A stretch of DNA of 64,000 nt, from positions 124,001 to 188,000 of the forward strand of contig NZ_JALIEB010000008.1 of assembly GCF_025755255.1 (NCBI RefSeq). The letters are read 5' to 3'. Of the stretch, positions 1 through 8,898 are shown one piece after another. Numbering within the stretch: the stretch's first letter is position 1; each line of letters begins with the position of its first letter. Both the position numbers and the translations under genes were made by a program. Under the pieces are notes generated by a model. The model worked only from the letters and a program-made list of their open reading frames with translations. It searched no databases and had not been told where the DNA came from. Source of the DNA: Roseobacter sinensis. Its GTDB lineage: Bacteria; Pseudomonadota; Alphaproteobacteria; Rhodobacterales; Rhodobacteraceae.

Positions 1-1
1 T

Positions 2-439
2 CACTTCGACATGGTGCGCCCCGGCATCGGGCTTTACGGCGGCCTGCCCTTCGTCGATGCGCGCCCGGTGGTGGAGCTGCATATCCCGGTGATCCAGATC
101 CGCGATGTCGCGGTGGGTGAAACGGTTGGCTATGGCAACACCTGGGTCGCCCGCAGCCCCTCGCGCATCGCCACGATTTCGGCCGGCTACGCCGACGGGG
201 TCATCCGCGGCATGGGTCCGAAAGCACAGCTGCATACCGGCGCCTCCGCGGTGCCGGTCGTCGGGCGGATCTCGATGGACATGATCGGCGTCGACGTGAC
301 CGGGCTCGCCGAGGAGCCGGAGACGCTCGAGCTCATCGGCAGCCATCAATCGGTGGACACGGTCGCCGGGTTTGCCGATACCATCGGCTATGAAATCCTG
401 ACCTCGCTTGGAGGGCGCTACAAGCGCATCTACGTCTGA
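2..439 (+). CDS. alr: Alanine racemase, C-terminal part (start lies upstream of the window)
   Basis: PLP-dependent racemase that makes D-alanine for peptidoglycan in the cytoplasm. Only the last 145 residues are present; the frame is open to the left edge. What is seen is the C-terminal beta-barrel domain: a GYADG segment, which in the family carries the second catalytic tyrosine, and a GRISMD segment, which lines the substrate pocket. The protein ends at a TGA whose last base is the A of the mlaE start (TGATG), so translation is coupled to the next gene. The family identity is clear; the PLP-lysine half cannot be inspected. Confidence 0.93.
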   Translation, partial: HFDMVRPGIGLYGGLPFVDARPVVELHIPVIQIRDVAVGETVGYGNTWVARSPSRIATISAGYADGVIRGMGPKAQLHTGASAVPVVGRISMDMIGVDVTGLAEEPETLELIGSHQSVDTVAGFADTIGYEILTSLGGRYKRIYV

Positions 440-1212
440 TGAAACCGTTCGCCCTCCTTGGCCGCGCCGTGCTGGCCGCCTTGGCCATGATCGGCCGCAT
501 CGCGCTCTTTGCCGTGGATGCGGTCAGCCACATGCTGCGCCCGCCGTTCTATGGCCGGGAGTTTCTGTCCGCGCTGATGAACATCGGCTGGCTGTCGCTG
601 CCGGTGGTGGGCCTGACCGCCGTCTTCACCGGCGGTGCGCTCGCCTTGCAGATCTACGCAGGCGGCTCGCGGTTCAACGCCGAAGCGGTGGTGCCGCAGA
701 TCGTCGCCGTGGGCGTGGTGCGCGAGCTGGGCCCGGTGATGGTCGGGCTGATGATCGCCGCCCGCGTCACCTCCTCGATCGCCGCCGAGATCGGCACCAT
801 GAAAGTGACCGAGCAGATCGACGCGCTGGTCACCCTCTCCACCCACCCGATGAAATACCTCACCGTGCCGCGCGTGCTCGCGGGCCTGATCGTGGTGCCC
901 GGCCTTGTGGCTGTGGGCGACATCATCGGCGTTTTCGGCGGTTATGCGGTGGCCACCGGCACGCTGGGGTTCAACCCGGCGGCCTACATCCGCAACACCG
1001 TCGACTTCCTCGAACCGCTCGACGTGATCTCCTCGCTGACCAAGGGGGCCTTCTTCGGCTTCGCCGCAACCCTGATGGGCTGCTACCACGGTATGCATTC
1101 GGGCCGCGGCGCGATGGGCGTGGGCCGTGCGACAAAAACCGCCGTCGAAGGGGCCGCGGTGCTCATCCTCGCCGCGAATTTCGTCCTCACCGGAGTGTTC
1201 TTCACCCTATGA
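439..1212 (+). CDS. mlaE: MlaE-family ABC transporter permease (phospholipid/intermembrane lipid transport)
   Basis: Inner-membrane permease of the MlaE/YrbE family, 257 residues, which is normal for the family. Family members form the membrane core of the MCE lipid shuttle between inner and outer membrane. The sequence shows several hydrophobic segments and the conserved stretch around residues 90-135 with RELGPVM, followed by ARVTSSIAAEIGTM, a hallmark of the family. It starts within the alr stop (TGATG) and its own stop overlaps the mlaF start (ATGA). No mlaD (MCE substrate-binding) or mlaC gene follows within the window, so the other parts must be encoded elsewhere. Confidence 0.92.
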   Translation: MKPFALLGRAVLAALAMIGRIALFAVDAVSHMLRPPFYGREFLSALMNIGWLSLPVVGLTAVFTGGALALQIYAGGSRFNAEAVVPQIVAVGVVRELGPVMVGLMIAARVTSSIAAEIGTMKVTEQIDALVTLSTHPMKYLTVPRVLAGLIVVPGLVAVGDIIGVFGGYAVATGTLGFNPAAYIRNTVDFLEPLDVISSLTKGAFFGFAATLMGCYHGMHSGRGAMGVGRATKTAVEGAAVLILAANFVLTGVFFTL

Positions 1213-1955
1213 TCGAGATGAAAGACATCCGCAAATCCTTCGGATCGAACCACGTGCTGCGGGGCCTCAACCTCTCGATCCCCAAGGGGACGTCGATGGT
1301 GATCATCGGCGGATCGGGCACGGGCAAATCCATCGCGCTGAAATGTATCCTCGGGCTTGTGCATCAGGACAGCGGCACCATCACCGTCGACGGCAAGGAC
1401 GCGAGCAAAGGCGACCGCGACGCCTTCCTTGCCCGCTTCGGGATGCTCTTCCAGGGCGGCGCACTCTTTGACAGCCTGCCGGTCTGGCAGAACGTCGCAT
1501 TCCGCCTGTTGCGCGGCTCGCTCAAGCGCCCGCACGAGGAGGCGCGCGCCATCGCCATCGAAAAGCTCCGCCGCGTGGGGCTGAAAGAGGATGTCGCCGA
1601 CCGCTTGCCGGCTGAGCTCTCGGGCGGCATGCAAAAGCGGGTTGGCCTCGCCCGCGCTATCGCCGCGGAACCCGAGATCATCTTCTTCGACGAGCCCACC
1701 ACCGGGCTCGACCCCATTATGTCGGGCGTGATCAACGAACTCATTCGCGAGATCGTGGTGGAAATGGGGGCGACGGCCATGACCATCACCCACGACATGA
1801 CCTCGGTGCGCGCCATCGCCGACAACATCGCCATGCTGCACGAGGGCGTGATCCAGTGGACCGGCCCGGTGAGCGAAATGGACCAGAGCGGCAACCCTTA
1901 CCTGGAGCAATTCATCCAAGGCAAGGCTGAAGGTCCTATCGAGGCGGTGCGTTAG
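1209..1955 (+). CDS. mlaF: MlaF-type ABC transporter ATP-binding protein
   Basis: ATPase partner of the MlaE permease, 248 residues. Walker A GGSGTGKS lies at about residues 34-41, followed by a Q-loop MLFQGGALFDSL, the signature LSGGMQKRVGLARA and Walker B IIFFDEPTTGLDP. The GGALFDSL and MTSVRAIAD stretches are typical of the Mla/Ttg2A branch rather than of generic importers. The frame is open far upstream (to about 408), but the ATG at 1209 is right: it overlaps the mlaE stop by 4 nt, and the ABC fold begins immediately after it. Confidence 0.93.
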   Translation: MIEMKDIRKSFGSNHVLRGLNLSIPKGTSMVIIGGSGTGKSIALKCILGLVHQDSGTITVDGKDASKGDRDAFLARFGMLFQGGALFDSLPVWQNVAFRLLRGSLKRPHEEARAIAIEKLRRVGLKEDVADRLPAELSGGMQKRVGLARAIAAEPEIIFFDEPTTGLDPIMSGVINELIREIVVEMGATAMTITHDMTSVRAIADNIAMLHEGVIQWTGPVSEMDQSGNPYLEQFIQGKAEGPIEAVR

Positions 1956-2260
1956 ATCACCCGGTGAATAGTGTCTGGCGCTGTGCAGCCTGTTGGCGTC
2001 AGCGCTGCCGGGTCACCAAGTGTTCGGAGTCGTACTCCGTTTTCGCCGCGTGACTCCCGGAAAATTCGAAACGATTCCCGCCAGGAAGTCGCGCTGTTGA
2101 CGCTAGGGAAACAGTCCTCGCCTCAAAGTGGCAAGATTCACTAAGAATTGGTTTCTTCTAAAATTTTTCGATGTTTTATGATACCTTGCTATCGCTTACC
2201 GGGCAGCTTTCGAGCGGTCAGGTGGCGCTGGTGTTAACGATGATGCGGAAGAGTTGATCC
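1956..2260. other. 305-base intergenic region with terminator and AT-rich promoter-like stretch
   Basis: No gene is seen here. The first part contains a small hairpin followed by T residues (listed separately). The stretch 2140-2190 is much more AT-rich than its surroundings and contains a TATGAT hexamer at 2177-2182. It could be the -10 box for the coiled-coil protein that starts at 2261, but no good -35 hexamer stands 16-18 bases upstream, so the promoter call is weak. Confidence 0.4.
2025..2043 (+). terminator. Short rho-independent terminator after mlaF
   Basis: Perfect 6-bp stem (CGGAGT / ACTCCG) with a CGT loop, followed directly by four T residues, 70 bases downstream of the mlaF stop. 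The stem is short and the T tract modest, so termination may be partial. Confidence 0.4.
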
Positions 2261-3037
2261 ATGCAGACGATGCGACCGACCCTCGTTGCGACCCGGACCG
2301 CCCTGCAAGGCGCGGCCCTCACGCTGATCTGTCTTGCCACGCTGGCTGCAACGACCCTGAGTGGGCTTGCGGCGGTGGGTGTCGTGCCCTGGCTCGAACT
2401 GCCCTTGATGATCAATGAAACCGCGGTGCCCGACGGCGGGCTCTACCTGCAATTGGCACTGACCGGCCTGCTGCTCTGCCTCTGCGTCTTTTTGCCGACG
2501 AACCGCCGCGTCATGCAGCTCGAAAGCGCGCATCACAGCTTCTCGATGCGCATGGAGGATGTCGCGCGTGCCTACGCCACCGTACATGCCGCTGACCGTG
2601 CCGGAGCGTTTCAGGCCCCCTCCGAGTTCGACGCTGTGAAGGAGCGCATCACCCATCTGCGCAACCACCCCGACCTCGGCGGGCTGGAGCCCGACATCCT
2701 GGAAGTGGCCGCCCAAATGAGCCGGATCAGCGAAGATCTGGCGCAAACCTACTCCGACGAGCGGATGGAGCGCGCCTATGACTTCCTGCGCCAGCGCCAG
2801 CAGGAAATCGACAGCTTTCAGGAGCGTCTCGACCACGCCAAGGCGCTGCACGACGACATACGCCAATGGGCCAATCGGCTCGAAGTCGATGAGGATATCG
2901 CACGCGCCCAGCTCAATCGCATGGCCGCCGATCTGAACGAACTGTTGCCAGAGCTGGACCTCTCCAGCAGCCGGTCGACCAACAGCCCCACCGCGCCTGA
3001 CCGCGTTGTGCGCTTGTCGAACGTCGCTGCCGAATAG
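2261..3037 (+). CDS. Membrane-anchored coiled-coil protein, function unknown
   Basis: 258 residues. Two hydrophobic segments (about residues 14-45 and 63-82) are followed by a long charged, heptad-rich region from about residue 88 to 230, predicted by eye to be coiled coil. The tail is polar and Ser/Thr/Pro-rich. This suggests a protein anchored in the inner membrane by two helices with a cytoplasmic coiled coil. Similar Rhodobacteraceae proteins have been labelled 'DNA repair protein' in some annotations, but I see nothing that supports such a role. It stands alone between mlaF and a small minus-strand gene. Confidence 0.75.
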   Translation: MQTMRPTLVATRTALQGAALTLICLATLAATTLSGLAAVGVVPWLELPLMINETAVPDGGLYLQLALTGLLLCLCVFLPTNRRVMQLESAHHSFSMRMEDVARAYATVHAADRAGAFQAPSEFDAVKERITHLRNHPDLGGLEPDILEVAAQMSRISEDLAQTYSDERMERAYDFLRQRQQEIDSFQERLDHAKALHDDIRQWANRLEVDEDIARAQLNRMAADLNELLPELDLSSSRSTNSPTAPDRVVRLSNVAAE

Positions 3038-3130
3038 GCGCGGCGCGGCGGCACCGACGCACCCTCACCCACGGGTCGGGCGCTGCCAGCATCACCAGCC
3101 GCCACTGGCGTGGAATTTCAGACGGGCGTC

Positions 3131-3313
3131 CTAGCTCTGGTTGGCGCCGCGCAGCTGGCGGATGCTTCCCCGAATGGTGCGCCAACGCTGCGCTTCGTCA
3201 TGATTCCCAGCCTCTTTGGAGGTGCGCTCCCGTTGCGCCGCCTCGAGCTCGGCCTTGTCTCCATGCGCGTGGTACAGTGCACGCGCGATTTCCGCTGTCT
3301 TGATCACGTTCAT
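3131..3313 (-). CDS. Small conserved hypothetical protein (60 aa)
   Basis: 60 residues, starting MNVIKTAEIARALYHAHGDK, charged and helical, with no signal peptide or membrane segment. The frame is open further upstream, but the ATG at 3313 gives the compact, family-like N-terminus; the upstream part is arginine- and cysteine-rich and looks non-coding. Short proteins with this start are, to my recollection, common in Rhodobacteraceae, with no known function. It is convergent with the coiled-coil membrane protein. Confidence 0.6.
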   Translation of the reverse strand: MNVIKTAEIARALYHAHGDKAELEAAQRERTSKEAGNHDEAQRWRTIRGSIRQLRGANQS

Positions 3314-3540
3314 TGATGGTGTCCTCCGCATGTGCAGCACGGTACGCGTCGGAATGTTTTGGTCGCACCGCGCCGGTGACTGACGTCCTGCCCTGTGAGC
3401 TTTGCCGCAGCCCGCCTCCTCCCGGGGGTTGCGTTGCAACCAGAGGCAGAATTCACGTGGCAGCGTCGCCTCTGAGTATACATCGTCCGGTGCCGCGAAT
3501 CAAACCAGCCGCCCGGTCTCGGCCAAGCACTGCCGGCGGG

Positions 3541-3918
3541 TCAGGTGCTCTCGTCATCCATCGGAGAGGAGGGGGCGGTCACCTCCTGCCGGTCTCTAGA
3601 CGTTGGCGGGCTGGAGATCACGAGAAAGCGCACCGGGTCCCTGCCAGGGTTGCGCGCCTGATGCGGCGCACCCGGCGGCACCTCAAGCGCCTGCTCGGCG
3701 CCGATCTCGAAGACCGTCCCTGCCAATTCCATCTCCAGCAGACCGCTCAGGACAAAAAACAGCTGTCGCGCGCGGGCGTGCCGGTGACGCTGCTCTGCCG
3801 TTCCGGGGGGCATCTCCTCAAGCTTGACGGAGAGCTCTGGCCCTTCTGTCAAAGGCCATGCTGTGCAGCCCGCCCCCCAGGAAACCGGCGCCACGGAGCG
3901 TATATCCACGATTGCCAT
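3541..3918 (-). CDS. Cupin-domain protein
   Basis: 125-residue single-domain cupin. The two cupin motifs are visible: HRHARARQLFFVLSGLLEME with the metal-ligand histidines and the glycine turn, and VPPGAPHQARN with the second-motif histidine. Proteins of this type bind a metal and either catalyse small-molecule reactions or sense ligands; the substrate cannot be told from the sequence. I chose the ATG at 3918; an in-frame ATG at 3993 would add a cysteine- and arginine-rich stretch unlike a cupin N-terminus. The gene is divergent from radA across a 190-base gap. Confidence 0.8.
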   Translation of the reverse strand: MAIVDIRSVAPVSWGAGCTAWPLTEGPELSVKLEEMPPGTAEQRHRHARARQLFFVLSGLLEMELAGTVFEIGAEQALEVPPGAPHQARNPGRDPVRFLVISSPPTSRDRQEVTAPSSPMDDEST

Positions 3919-4109
3919 ATCGACGCACCCATGTGGCCGGAAACAACTTTCGCGACGATGCAGGAACGGCCAAACCCCGGCATTTCGATCCAAATGATTT
4001 CAACGCGATACCATTGCCTCGCCAGGATGTCAGTGCAAGCGGTCGAATATCAGTCGGCACGGCGGAGAAAAGGGGTTGAGCGCATCTGCCCGCTGGGTCA
4101 AAACGAGGC

Positions 4110-5471
4110 ATGGCAAAATCCCCGTCGTTCTCCTGCTCCGCCTGCGGCAATGTCACGTCAAAATGGGCCGGGCGCTGCGAGGCCTGCGGCGAGTGGAACA
4201 CCATCTCCGAAGACGCTGGCATCTCGACCGGGCCCGCCAAATCGCTCGGCGCCAGGCGCGGCGCGGCCATCGTTCTGACCGACCTCGCGACCGAAGAGCC
4301 GCCACCGCCGCGCACGACCTCGGGCATTGCGGAGCTTGACCGCGTGCTCGGCGGCGGCCTTGTGCCCGCCTCGGCCATCCTCGTGGGCGGCGATCCGGGG
4401 ATAGGCAAGTCGACCATCCTTTTGCAAGCCGCATCAGCTTTCGCCCGCAGTGGTCTGAAAACTATATATGTTTCCGGCGAAGAAGCCTCGGCGCAGGTGC
4501 GTATGCGCGCCCAGCGTCTTGGCCTTGCGGACGCGCCGGTCAAGCTCGCCGCCGAGACCAACCTGCGCGATATTCTGACCACGCTCGAAGCCGAGAAGCC
4601 GCAGCTGGCGATCGTGGACTCAATCCAGACCATGTGGGCCGACAATGTCGAGAGCGCCCCCGGCTCGGTGAGCCAGGTCCGCGCGGCCGCCCATGAGCTG
4701 ACGAATTTTGCCAAACGCAAGGGCATCAGCGTGATCCTCGTGGGTCATGTCACCAAGGAGGGCCAGATCGCCGGCCCCCGTGTCGTTGAGCATATGGTCG
4801 ACACGGTGCTCTACTTCGAGGGTGAGCGGGGGCATCACTTCCGCATCCTCCGCGCCGTCAAGAACCGCTTCGGACCCGCCGACGAGATCGGTGTTTTCGA
4901 AATGACTGGCAAAGGGTTGGCGGAGGTTCTTAATCCGTCTGCACTGTTCCTGAGCGAACGCGGCGAGCCGTCGCCCGGCTCCGTTGTCTTCGCTGGTGTC
5001 GAAGGCACGCGGCCGGTTCTCGTTGAGTTCCAGGCCCTCGTCGCTCCCTCGCCGCACGCCCAGGCGCGCCGCACCGTCGTCGGCTGGGACGGCGGGCGGC
5101 TCGCGATGATCCTCGCAGTGCTGGAAGCACGCTGTGGCATCCCCTTCGCGGGGCTCGACGTCTACCTCAACGTGGCCGGCGGCATGAAGGTGACCGAACC
5201 CGCTGCCGACCTGGCCGTTGCCGCCGCGCTCCTCTCGGCACGGGAGGACGCAGCCTTGCCGGCCGATACGGTGGTTTTCGGCGAAATCAGCCTCTCCGGC
5301 GCGCTCAGACCCGCCAGCCAGACGGAAAACAGGTTGAAAGAGGCGCAAAAACTTGGTTTCACCGCTGCCATCGCTCCTGCGGGAGGCAAACCACTCGGCG
5401 CACACGGCCTGAGCCTGACAACCATGGGCGATCTGACCGGCTTCGTGGGCGACGTGTTCGGGGCCGGCTGA
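4110..5471 (+). CDS. radA: DNA repair protein RadA
   Basis: RecA-like branch-migration ATPase for recombinational repair, 453 residues, the usual length. An N-terminal C4 zinc finger (Cys9, Cys12, Cys23, Cys26) leads into the ATPase core with Walker A GGDPGIGKST. The RadA-specific KNRFG motif follows in the middle of the protein, then a C-terminal Lon-protease-like domain (RRTVVGWDGGRLAMI through VFGEISLSG), which lacks proteolytic activity in this family. The gene is followed after 28 bases by a CvpA-family gene, a radA-cvpA-purF order familiar in alphaproteobacteria. Confidence 0.97.
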   Translation: MAKSPSFSCSACGNVTSKWAGRCEACGEWNTISEDAGISTGPAKSLGARRGAAIVLTDLATEEPPPPRTTSGIAELDRVLGGGLVPASAILVGGDPGIGKSTILLQAASAFARSGLKTIYVSGEEASAQVRMRAQRLGLADAPVKLAAETNLRDILTTLEAEKPQLAIVDSIQTMWADNVESAPGSVSQVRAAAHELTNFAKRKGISVILVGHVTKEGQIAGPRVVEHMVDTVLYFEGERGHHFRILRAVKNRFGPADEIGVFEMTGKGLAEVLNPSALFLSERGEPSPGSVVFAGVEGTRPVLVEFQALVAPSPHAQARRTVVGWDGGRLAMILAVLEARCGIPFAGLDVYLNVAGGMKVTEPAADLAVAAALLSAREDAALPADTVVFGEISLSGALRPASQTENRLKEAQKLGFTAAIAPAGGKPLGAHGLSLTTMGDLTGFVGDVFGAG

Positions 5472-5499
5472 GCGCAGAAAACAAAGGCGTTGAGGGACT

Positions 5500-6054
5500 A
5501 TGGAAGGCTTTACCATCATCGACGGCGTGGTCGCGCTTGTCATCGTTGTCTCGGCGCTGCTGGCCTACGGGCGCGGGTTCGTGCGCGAGATCATGGCCAT
5601 CGTCGGGTGGATCGCTGCGGCGATCCTGGGCTTTCTCTTCGCGCCGCAGGTCGAACCGTTGGTGCGCGAGATCCCGGTGGTGGGCGAGTTCATCGCCGAC
5701 AGCTGCGAGCTGTCGATCATCGGCGCCTTCGCCCTCGTCTTCGCCGTGGCCCTCATCGTGGTGTCGCTTTTCACGCCGCTCTTTGCCTCGGTGGTCCAGC
5801 GCTCGGCCCTCGGGGCCATCGACCAGGGCTTCGGCTTCGTCTTCGGCGTCGCACGGGGCATCCTGCTCGTCGCCATCGCCTTCTTCGTCTACGAAACCGT
5901 CGTGACGGGCGAAAGCTATACCGTGGTCGATGAGAGCCGCTCGGCCGTGGTGTTCGGTCAGGTCTCGGACCGCATCGAGAACTCGGAGCCCGAGCAGGCG
6001 CTTGGCTGGGTCACCCAGCAATATGAAACGCTCGTCGGCAACTGCGGCGCCTGA
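5500..6054 (+). CDS. cvpA: CvpA family membrane protein
   Basis: 184 residues with four hydrophobic segments within the first 140. The family opening is seen (TIIDGVVALVIVVSALLAYGRGFVREIMAI written in short, residues 4-33). CvpA proteins are inner-membrane proteins linked to colicin V export in E. coli and, more generally, to envelope stress resistance; their mechanism is unclear. It lies between radA and purF, a conserved placement. Confidence 0.9.
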   Translation: MEGFTIIDGVVALVIVVSALLAYGRGFVREIMAIVGWIAAAILGFLFAPQVEPLVREIPVVGEFIADSCELSIIGAFALVFAVALIVVSLFTPLFASVVQRSALGAIDQGFGFVFGVARGILLVAIAFFVYETVVTGESYTVVDESRSAVVFGQVSDRIENSEPEQALGWVTQQYETLVGNCGA

Positions 6055-6131
6055 TCTTTCGGCAGTTCCCGCACCGCGTGTCGGGACCGTGGCTTCGAGG
6101 CGACAATCGGGCCTTGCCTCGTGATAGTTTC

Positions 6132-6160
6132 GTGACAGGCCGGGTCGGACGCCCTACATA
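6132..6160 (+). promoter_or_regulatory. Possible sigma70-type promoter for purF
   Basis: GTGACA (6132-6137) and TACATA (6155-6160) with a 17-base spacer lie about 40 bases upstream of the purF start. The -35 box matches TTGACA at 5 of 6 bases; the -10 box is weak. Plausible only. Confidence 0.3.
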
Positions 6161-6209
6161 CGAAGTGACACAACGAACCGGATTCGGAGCTGCCCCGTTG
6201 TCCAAGATC

Positions 6210-7691
6210 ATGCCCCCCGCGCATCCTTTTGACACCTCCTGTCTCGATGATGTCGAGGATGGGGACAAACTCAAAGAGGAATGCGGCATCTTCGGCGTGA
6301 TCGGTGTGAGCGACGCCTCGAGCTTCGTGGCCCTGGGGCTGCATGCGCTGCAGCACCGCGGACAGGAAGCGGGCGGCATCGTCAGCCACGATCCCGAACA
6401 GGGGTTCCAGTCCGCCCGCCGCTTCGGCTATGTGCGCGACAACTTCACCAGCCAGGCGGTCATGGAGACCCTGCCCGGCCCACTTGCCATCGGCCATGTA
6501 CGCTATTCCACCGCCGGTTCGAAGGGGCAAACGGCGATCCGCGACGTGCAGCCCTTCTTCGGCGAATTCGCCATGGGGGGTGCCGCGATCGCGCATAACG
6601 GCAACATCACCAACGCCAATGCGCTGCGGCGCGAGTTGATCGAGCGCGGCTCGATCTTCCAAAGCTCTTCGGACAGCGAGTGCATCATCCACCTGATGGC
6701 CCGGTCGCTGCAACGCAACATCCCCGAACGCATGGAAGACGCGCTGCGCCGGGTCGAGGGCGCCTTTTCCGTGGTGGCCATGACCCGGACCAAGCTCATC
6801 GGCGTCCGCGATCCGCTGGGCGTCCGGCCGCTTGTTCTGGGCAAGGTCGGCGATGGCTGGGCGCTCAGCTCCGAGACCTGCGCGCTCGACATCATCGGCG
6901 CCGAGTTCATCCGCGAGATCAAACCGGGCGAGATGGTGGTAATCACGAAGGACGGCGTCGACAGCCAGTTCCCCTTCCGACCGCAAAAGCCCCGGTTCTG
7001 CATCTTCGAGCATGTCTATTTCAGCCGCCCGGACAGCATCCTGGGCGGTCGCTCCGTTTATGAAACGCGCGAGGCGATTGGTCGCGAGTTGGCCAAGGAA
7101 GCGCCCGTCGAGGCTGATCTCGTCTGCCCGGTGCCCGACAGCGGCACCCCGGCCGCCATCGGGTATTCCCTCGAATCCGGCATTCCATACGCCATGGGCA
7201 TCATCCGCAACCAATATATGGGCCGCACCTTCATCGAACCCACCGAGCAGATCCGCAACATGGGGGTGCGTCTCAAGCTCAACGTGAACCGCGCGCTGAT
7301 CGAAGGCAAACGCGTGATCCTCGTGGATGACAGCGTGGTGCGCGGCACCACCAGCCGCAAGATCAAGGAGATGATCCTTGATGCCGGTGCCAAGGAGGTG
7401 CACTTCCGCATCGCCTCCCCGCCCACCGCCTGGCCGTGTTTTTATGGTGTGGACACACCGCAACGTGAAAAGCTGCTGGCTGCGACCATGTCGGAAGAAG
7501 AGATGCGCGATCATCTTCAGGTCGACAGCCTGCGCTTCATCTCGCTCGACGGGCTCTATCGTGCCGTGGGCGAAGTCGAGGGGCGCAACAACGCGCAGCC
7601 GCAGTATTGCGATGCGTGTTTCTCCGGCGAATACCCGGTGGAGCCTGCGGATCAGATCGAAAGCGGCTTCGAGATGAAGGCGGCAGAGTAG
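6210..7691 (+). CDS. purF: Amidophosphoribosyltransferase
   Basis: First committed enzyme of purine synthesis: PRPP plus glutamine gives phosphoribosylamine. 493 residues from this start. The class II glutaminase domain begins at the EECGIFGV motif, where the cysteine is the nucleophile exposed after propeptide removal (about 24 residues here). The PRPP-binding loop VILVDDSVVRGTTS lies near residue 370. Start choice: the ATG at 6210 matches relatives, but it has no ribosome site at the right distance. A TTG at 6198, four codons upstream in frame, has GGAG (6186-6189) 8 bases before it and may be the true start. Confidence 0.96.
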   Translation: MPPAHPFDTSCLDDVEDGDKLKEECGIFGVIGVSDASSFVALGLHALQHRGQEAGGIVSHDPEQGFQSARRFGYVRDNFTSQAVMETLPGPLAIGHVRYSTAGSKGQTAIRDVQPFFGEFAMGGAAIAHNGNITNANALRRELIERGSIFQSSSDSECIIHLMARSLQRNIPERMEDALRRVEGAFSVVAMTRTKLIGVRDPLGVRPLVLGKVGDGWALSSETCALDIIGAEFIREIKPGEMVVITKDGVDSQFPFRPQKPRFCIFEHVYFSRPDSILGGRSVYETREAIGRELAKEAPVEADLVCPVPDSGTPAAIGYSLESGIPYAMGIIRNQYMGRTFIEPTEQIRNMGVRLKLNVNRALIEGKRVILVDDSVVRGTTSRKIKEMILDAGAKEVHFRIASPPTAWPCFYGVDTPQREKLLAATMSEEEMRDHLQVDSLRFISLDGLYRAVGEVEGRNNAQPQYCDACFSGEYPVEPADQIESGFEMKAAE

Positions 7692-7708
7692 CCGCCTCGT
7701 GCCGAAAC

Positions 7709-7736
7709 CTGTCAGCAGAGTGCGCCAGACTGACAG
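7709..7736. repeat. Spaced inverted repeat CTGTCAG-N14-CTGACAG
   Basis: Perfect 7-bp arms at 7709-7715 and 7730-7736, immediately in front of the DUF1801 start codon. It could be an operator or a hairpin covering the start region; no function is known. Confidence 0.3.
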
Positions 7737-7737
7737 C

Positions 7738-8142
7738 ATGCCGCCCCTGCCCGACGACGTCCATTCCTGCACCCTGCGCTGGCCGGCCCCGGCGCGGGCC
7801 CACTTCGACGCCCTGCGCGAGATCGTCTATCGTGTGGCAGATCGCGCGGGGGTCGGCGCCTTGACCGAAACGCTGAAATGGGGCCATCCCGCCTGGCTGC
7901 CCGCGCGGCCTCGCATCGGCTCCACCCTGCGGTGTGACTGGCATGAGACCATGCCAGATCGACTGAGCCTCTACGTGCACTGCCAGACCACCCTTGTCGA
8001 GACGATGCGAACGCTCTACCCGCGGGCCTTCACCTACGACGGCAGCCGCGCGCTCCACATGCCGCTCGCTCAGCCGATACCCGGCGATGCCGTCGACCAC
8101 TGCGCCTTTCTGACGCTCACCTACCACCGCAAGACCGCTTGA
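7738..8142 (+). CDS. DUF1801 domain protein
   Basis: 134 residues, no signal peptide. The pattern of a YdhG-like DUF1801 domain is visible: an early helix with Y/F-x-x-L-R, then ETLKWGHPAWL in the middle and a late LHMPLAQPIP segment. The fold resembles SRPBCC/YdhG proteins of unknown function. An upstream in-frame start at 7699 is possible, but the ATG at 7738 follows the spaced inverted repeat (listed separately) and gives a family-like start. It is followed by an SDR gene on the same strand after 31 bases. Confidence 0.65.
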   Translation: MPPLPDDVHSCTLRWPAPARAHFDALREIVYRVADRAGVGALTETLKWGHPAWLPARPRIGSTLRCDWHETMPDRLSLYVHCQTTLVETMRTLYPRAFTYDGSRALHMPLAQPIPGDAVDHCAFLTLTYHRKTA

Positions 8143-8173
8143 CGCCGCGCCCAATCGCGCTCATCACGCGCCC

Positions 8174-8824
8174 ATGACACAGACCGCCCTCATCACCGGC
8201 GCCTCGCACGGCCTCGGCGCCGCCCTCGCCGAAGCGCTTGGCGAAACCCACCATATCATTGCCGTGGCCAAAACCACCGGCGCGCTGGAAGAGCTCGACG
8301 ACCGCATCAAGGCCAAGGGCGGCAGCGCCACGCTGGCTCCAATGGACATCACCAAGCCCGAAGCCATGGCGACGCTCTGCCGCGGCATCTTCGACCGCTG
8401 GGGCCATCTCGATCTATGGCTGCACACCGCGGTCCATGCAGCCCCGCTGGCCCCGACCGATCACATCGATGCCAAGGATTTCTCCAAATCCATCGCCACC
8501 AACGTCACCGCCACGAGCACGCTGATCACCTATGTGGGTCCGCTTCTCGGTCAGGCCGGACAGGCCGTCTTCTTCGATCACCCCACCGCGGGCGAGAAGT
8601 TCTTCGGCAGCTACGGCGCCACCAAGGCGGCCCAAATCGCCCTGGCGCGCAGCTGGCAGGCCGAGACAGCCAAGACCGGTCCGACCATCCACATCATGAC
8701 CCCGGACGCGATGCCGACGGCCACCCGCGCCCGGTTCCACCCCGGCGAGGACCGCGGCAGCCTCGCCGACCCGCATGGCCAGGCGGCCTGCATTCTCGCG
8801 GAGCTCGCCGCTTCTTCTGGCTAA
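8174..8824 (+). CDS. Short-chain dehydrogenase/reductase
   Basis: 216 residues with an NAD(P) Rossmann motif TGASHGLG near the N-terminus and the catalytic YGATK (Y-x3-K) in the last third, preceded by FFGS. The substrate is unknown. It is somewhat shorter than most SDRs (about 250). Its stop TAA is the first part of the dispersed intergenic motif that continues to 8850, so the last codons (Ala-Ser-Ser-Gly) are encoded by that motif. surE follows. Confidence 0.85.
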   Translation: MTQTALITGASHGLGAALAEALGETHHIIAVAKTTGALEELDDRIKAKGGSATLAPMDITKPEAMATLCRGIFDRWGHLDLWLHTAVHAAPLAPTDHIDAKDFSKSIATNVTATSTLITYVGPLLGQAGQAVFFDHPTAGEKFFGSYGATKAAQIALARSWQAETAKTGPTIHIMTPDAMPTATRARFHPGEDRGSLADPHGQAACILAELAASSG

Positions 8825-8850
8825 AAATATCCCCGCCGGAGGCTCCCACC
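8811..8850 (+). repeat. Dispersed intergenic motif, copy A
   Basis: Reads CTTCTTCTGGCTAAAAATAT and continues CCCCGCCGGAGG. It matches two other places in the window (25397 and 28670) over about 34 positions. It supplies the stop codon of the SDR and precedes surE. Confidence 0.6.
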
Positions 8851-8898
8851 TTGCCGCCTGCACTGCCCTCGCCTATCAAGGCGCAAAGGGACCCACAC

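Noticed and set aside
408-1208. Long upstream extension of the mlaF frame
   Set aside because: The frame is open over 800 bases but this stretch is the shadow of mlaE in another frame; ATG 1209 begins the ABC fold and overlaps the mlaE stop.
3313-4278. 321-codon plus-strand frame before radA
   Set aside because: Covers the cupin gene in antisense and overlaps the radA start; Arg/Pro-rich product without homology signals.
5958-7772. 604-codon open frame on the minus strand
   Set aside because: Opposite-strand shadow of purF; codon use and composition (His/Asp/Gly-rich) are typical of antisense frames in GC-rich DNA.
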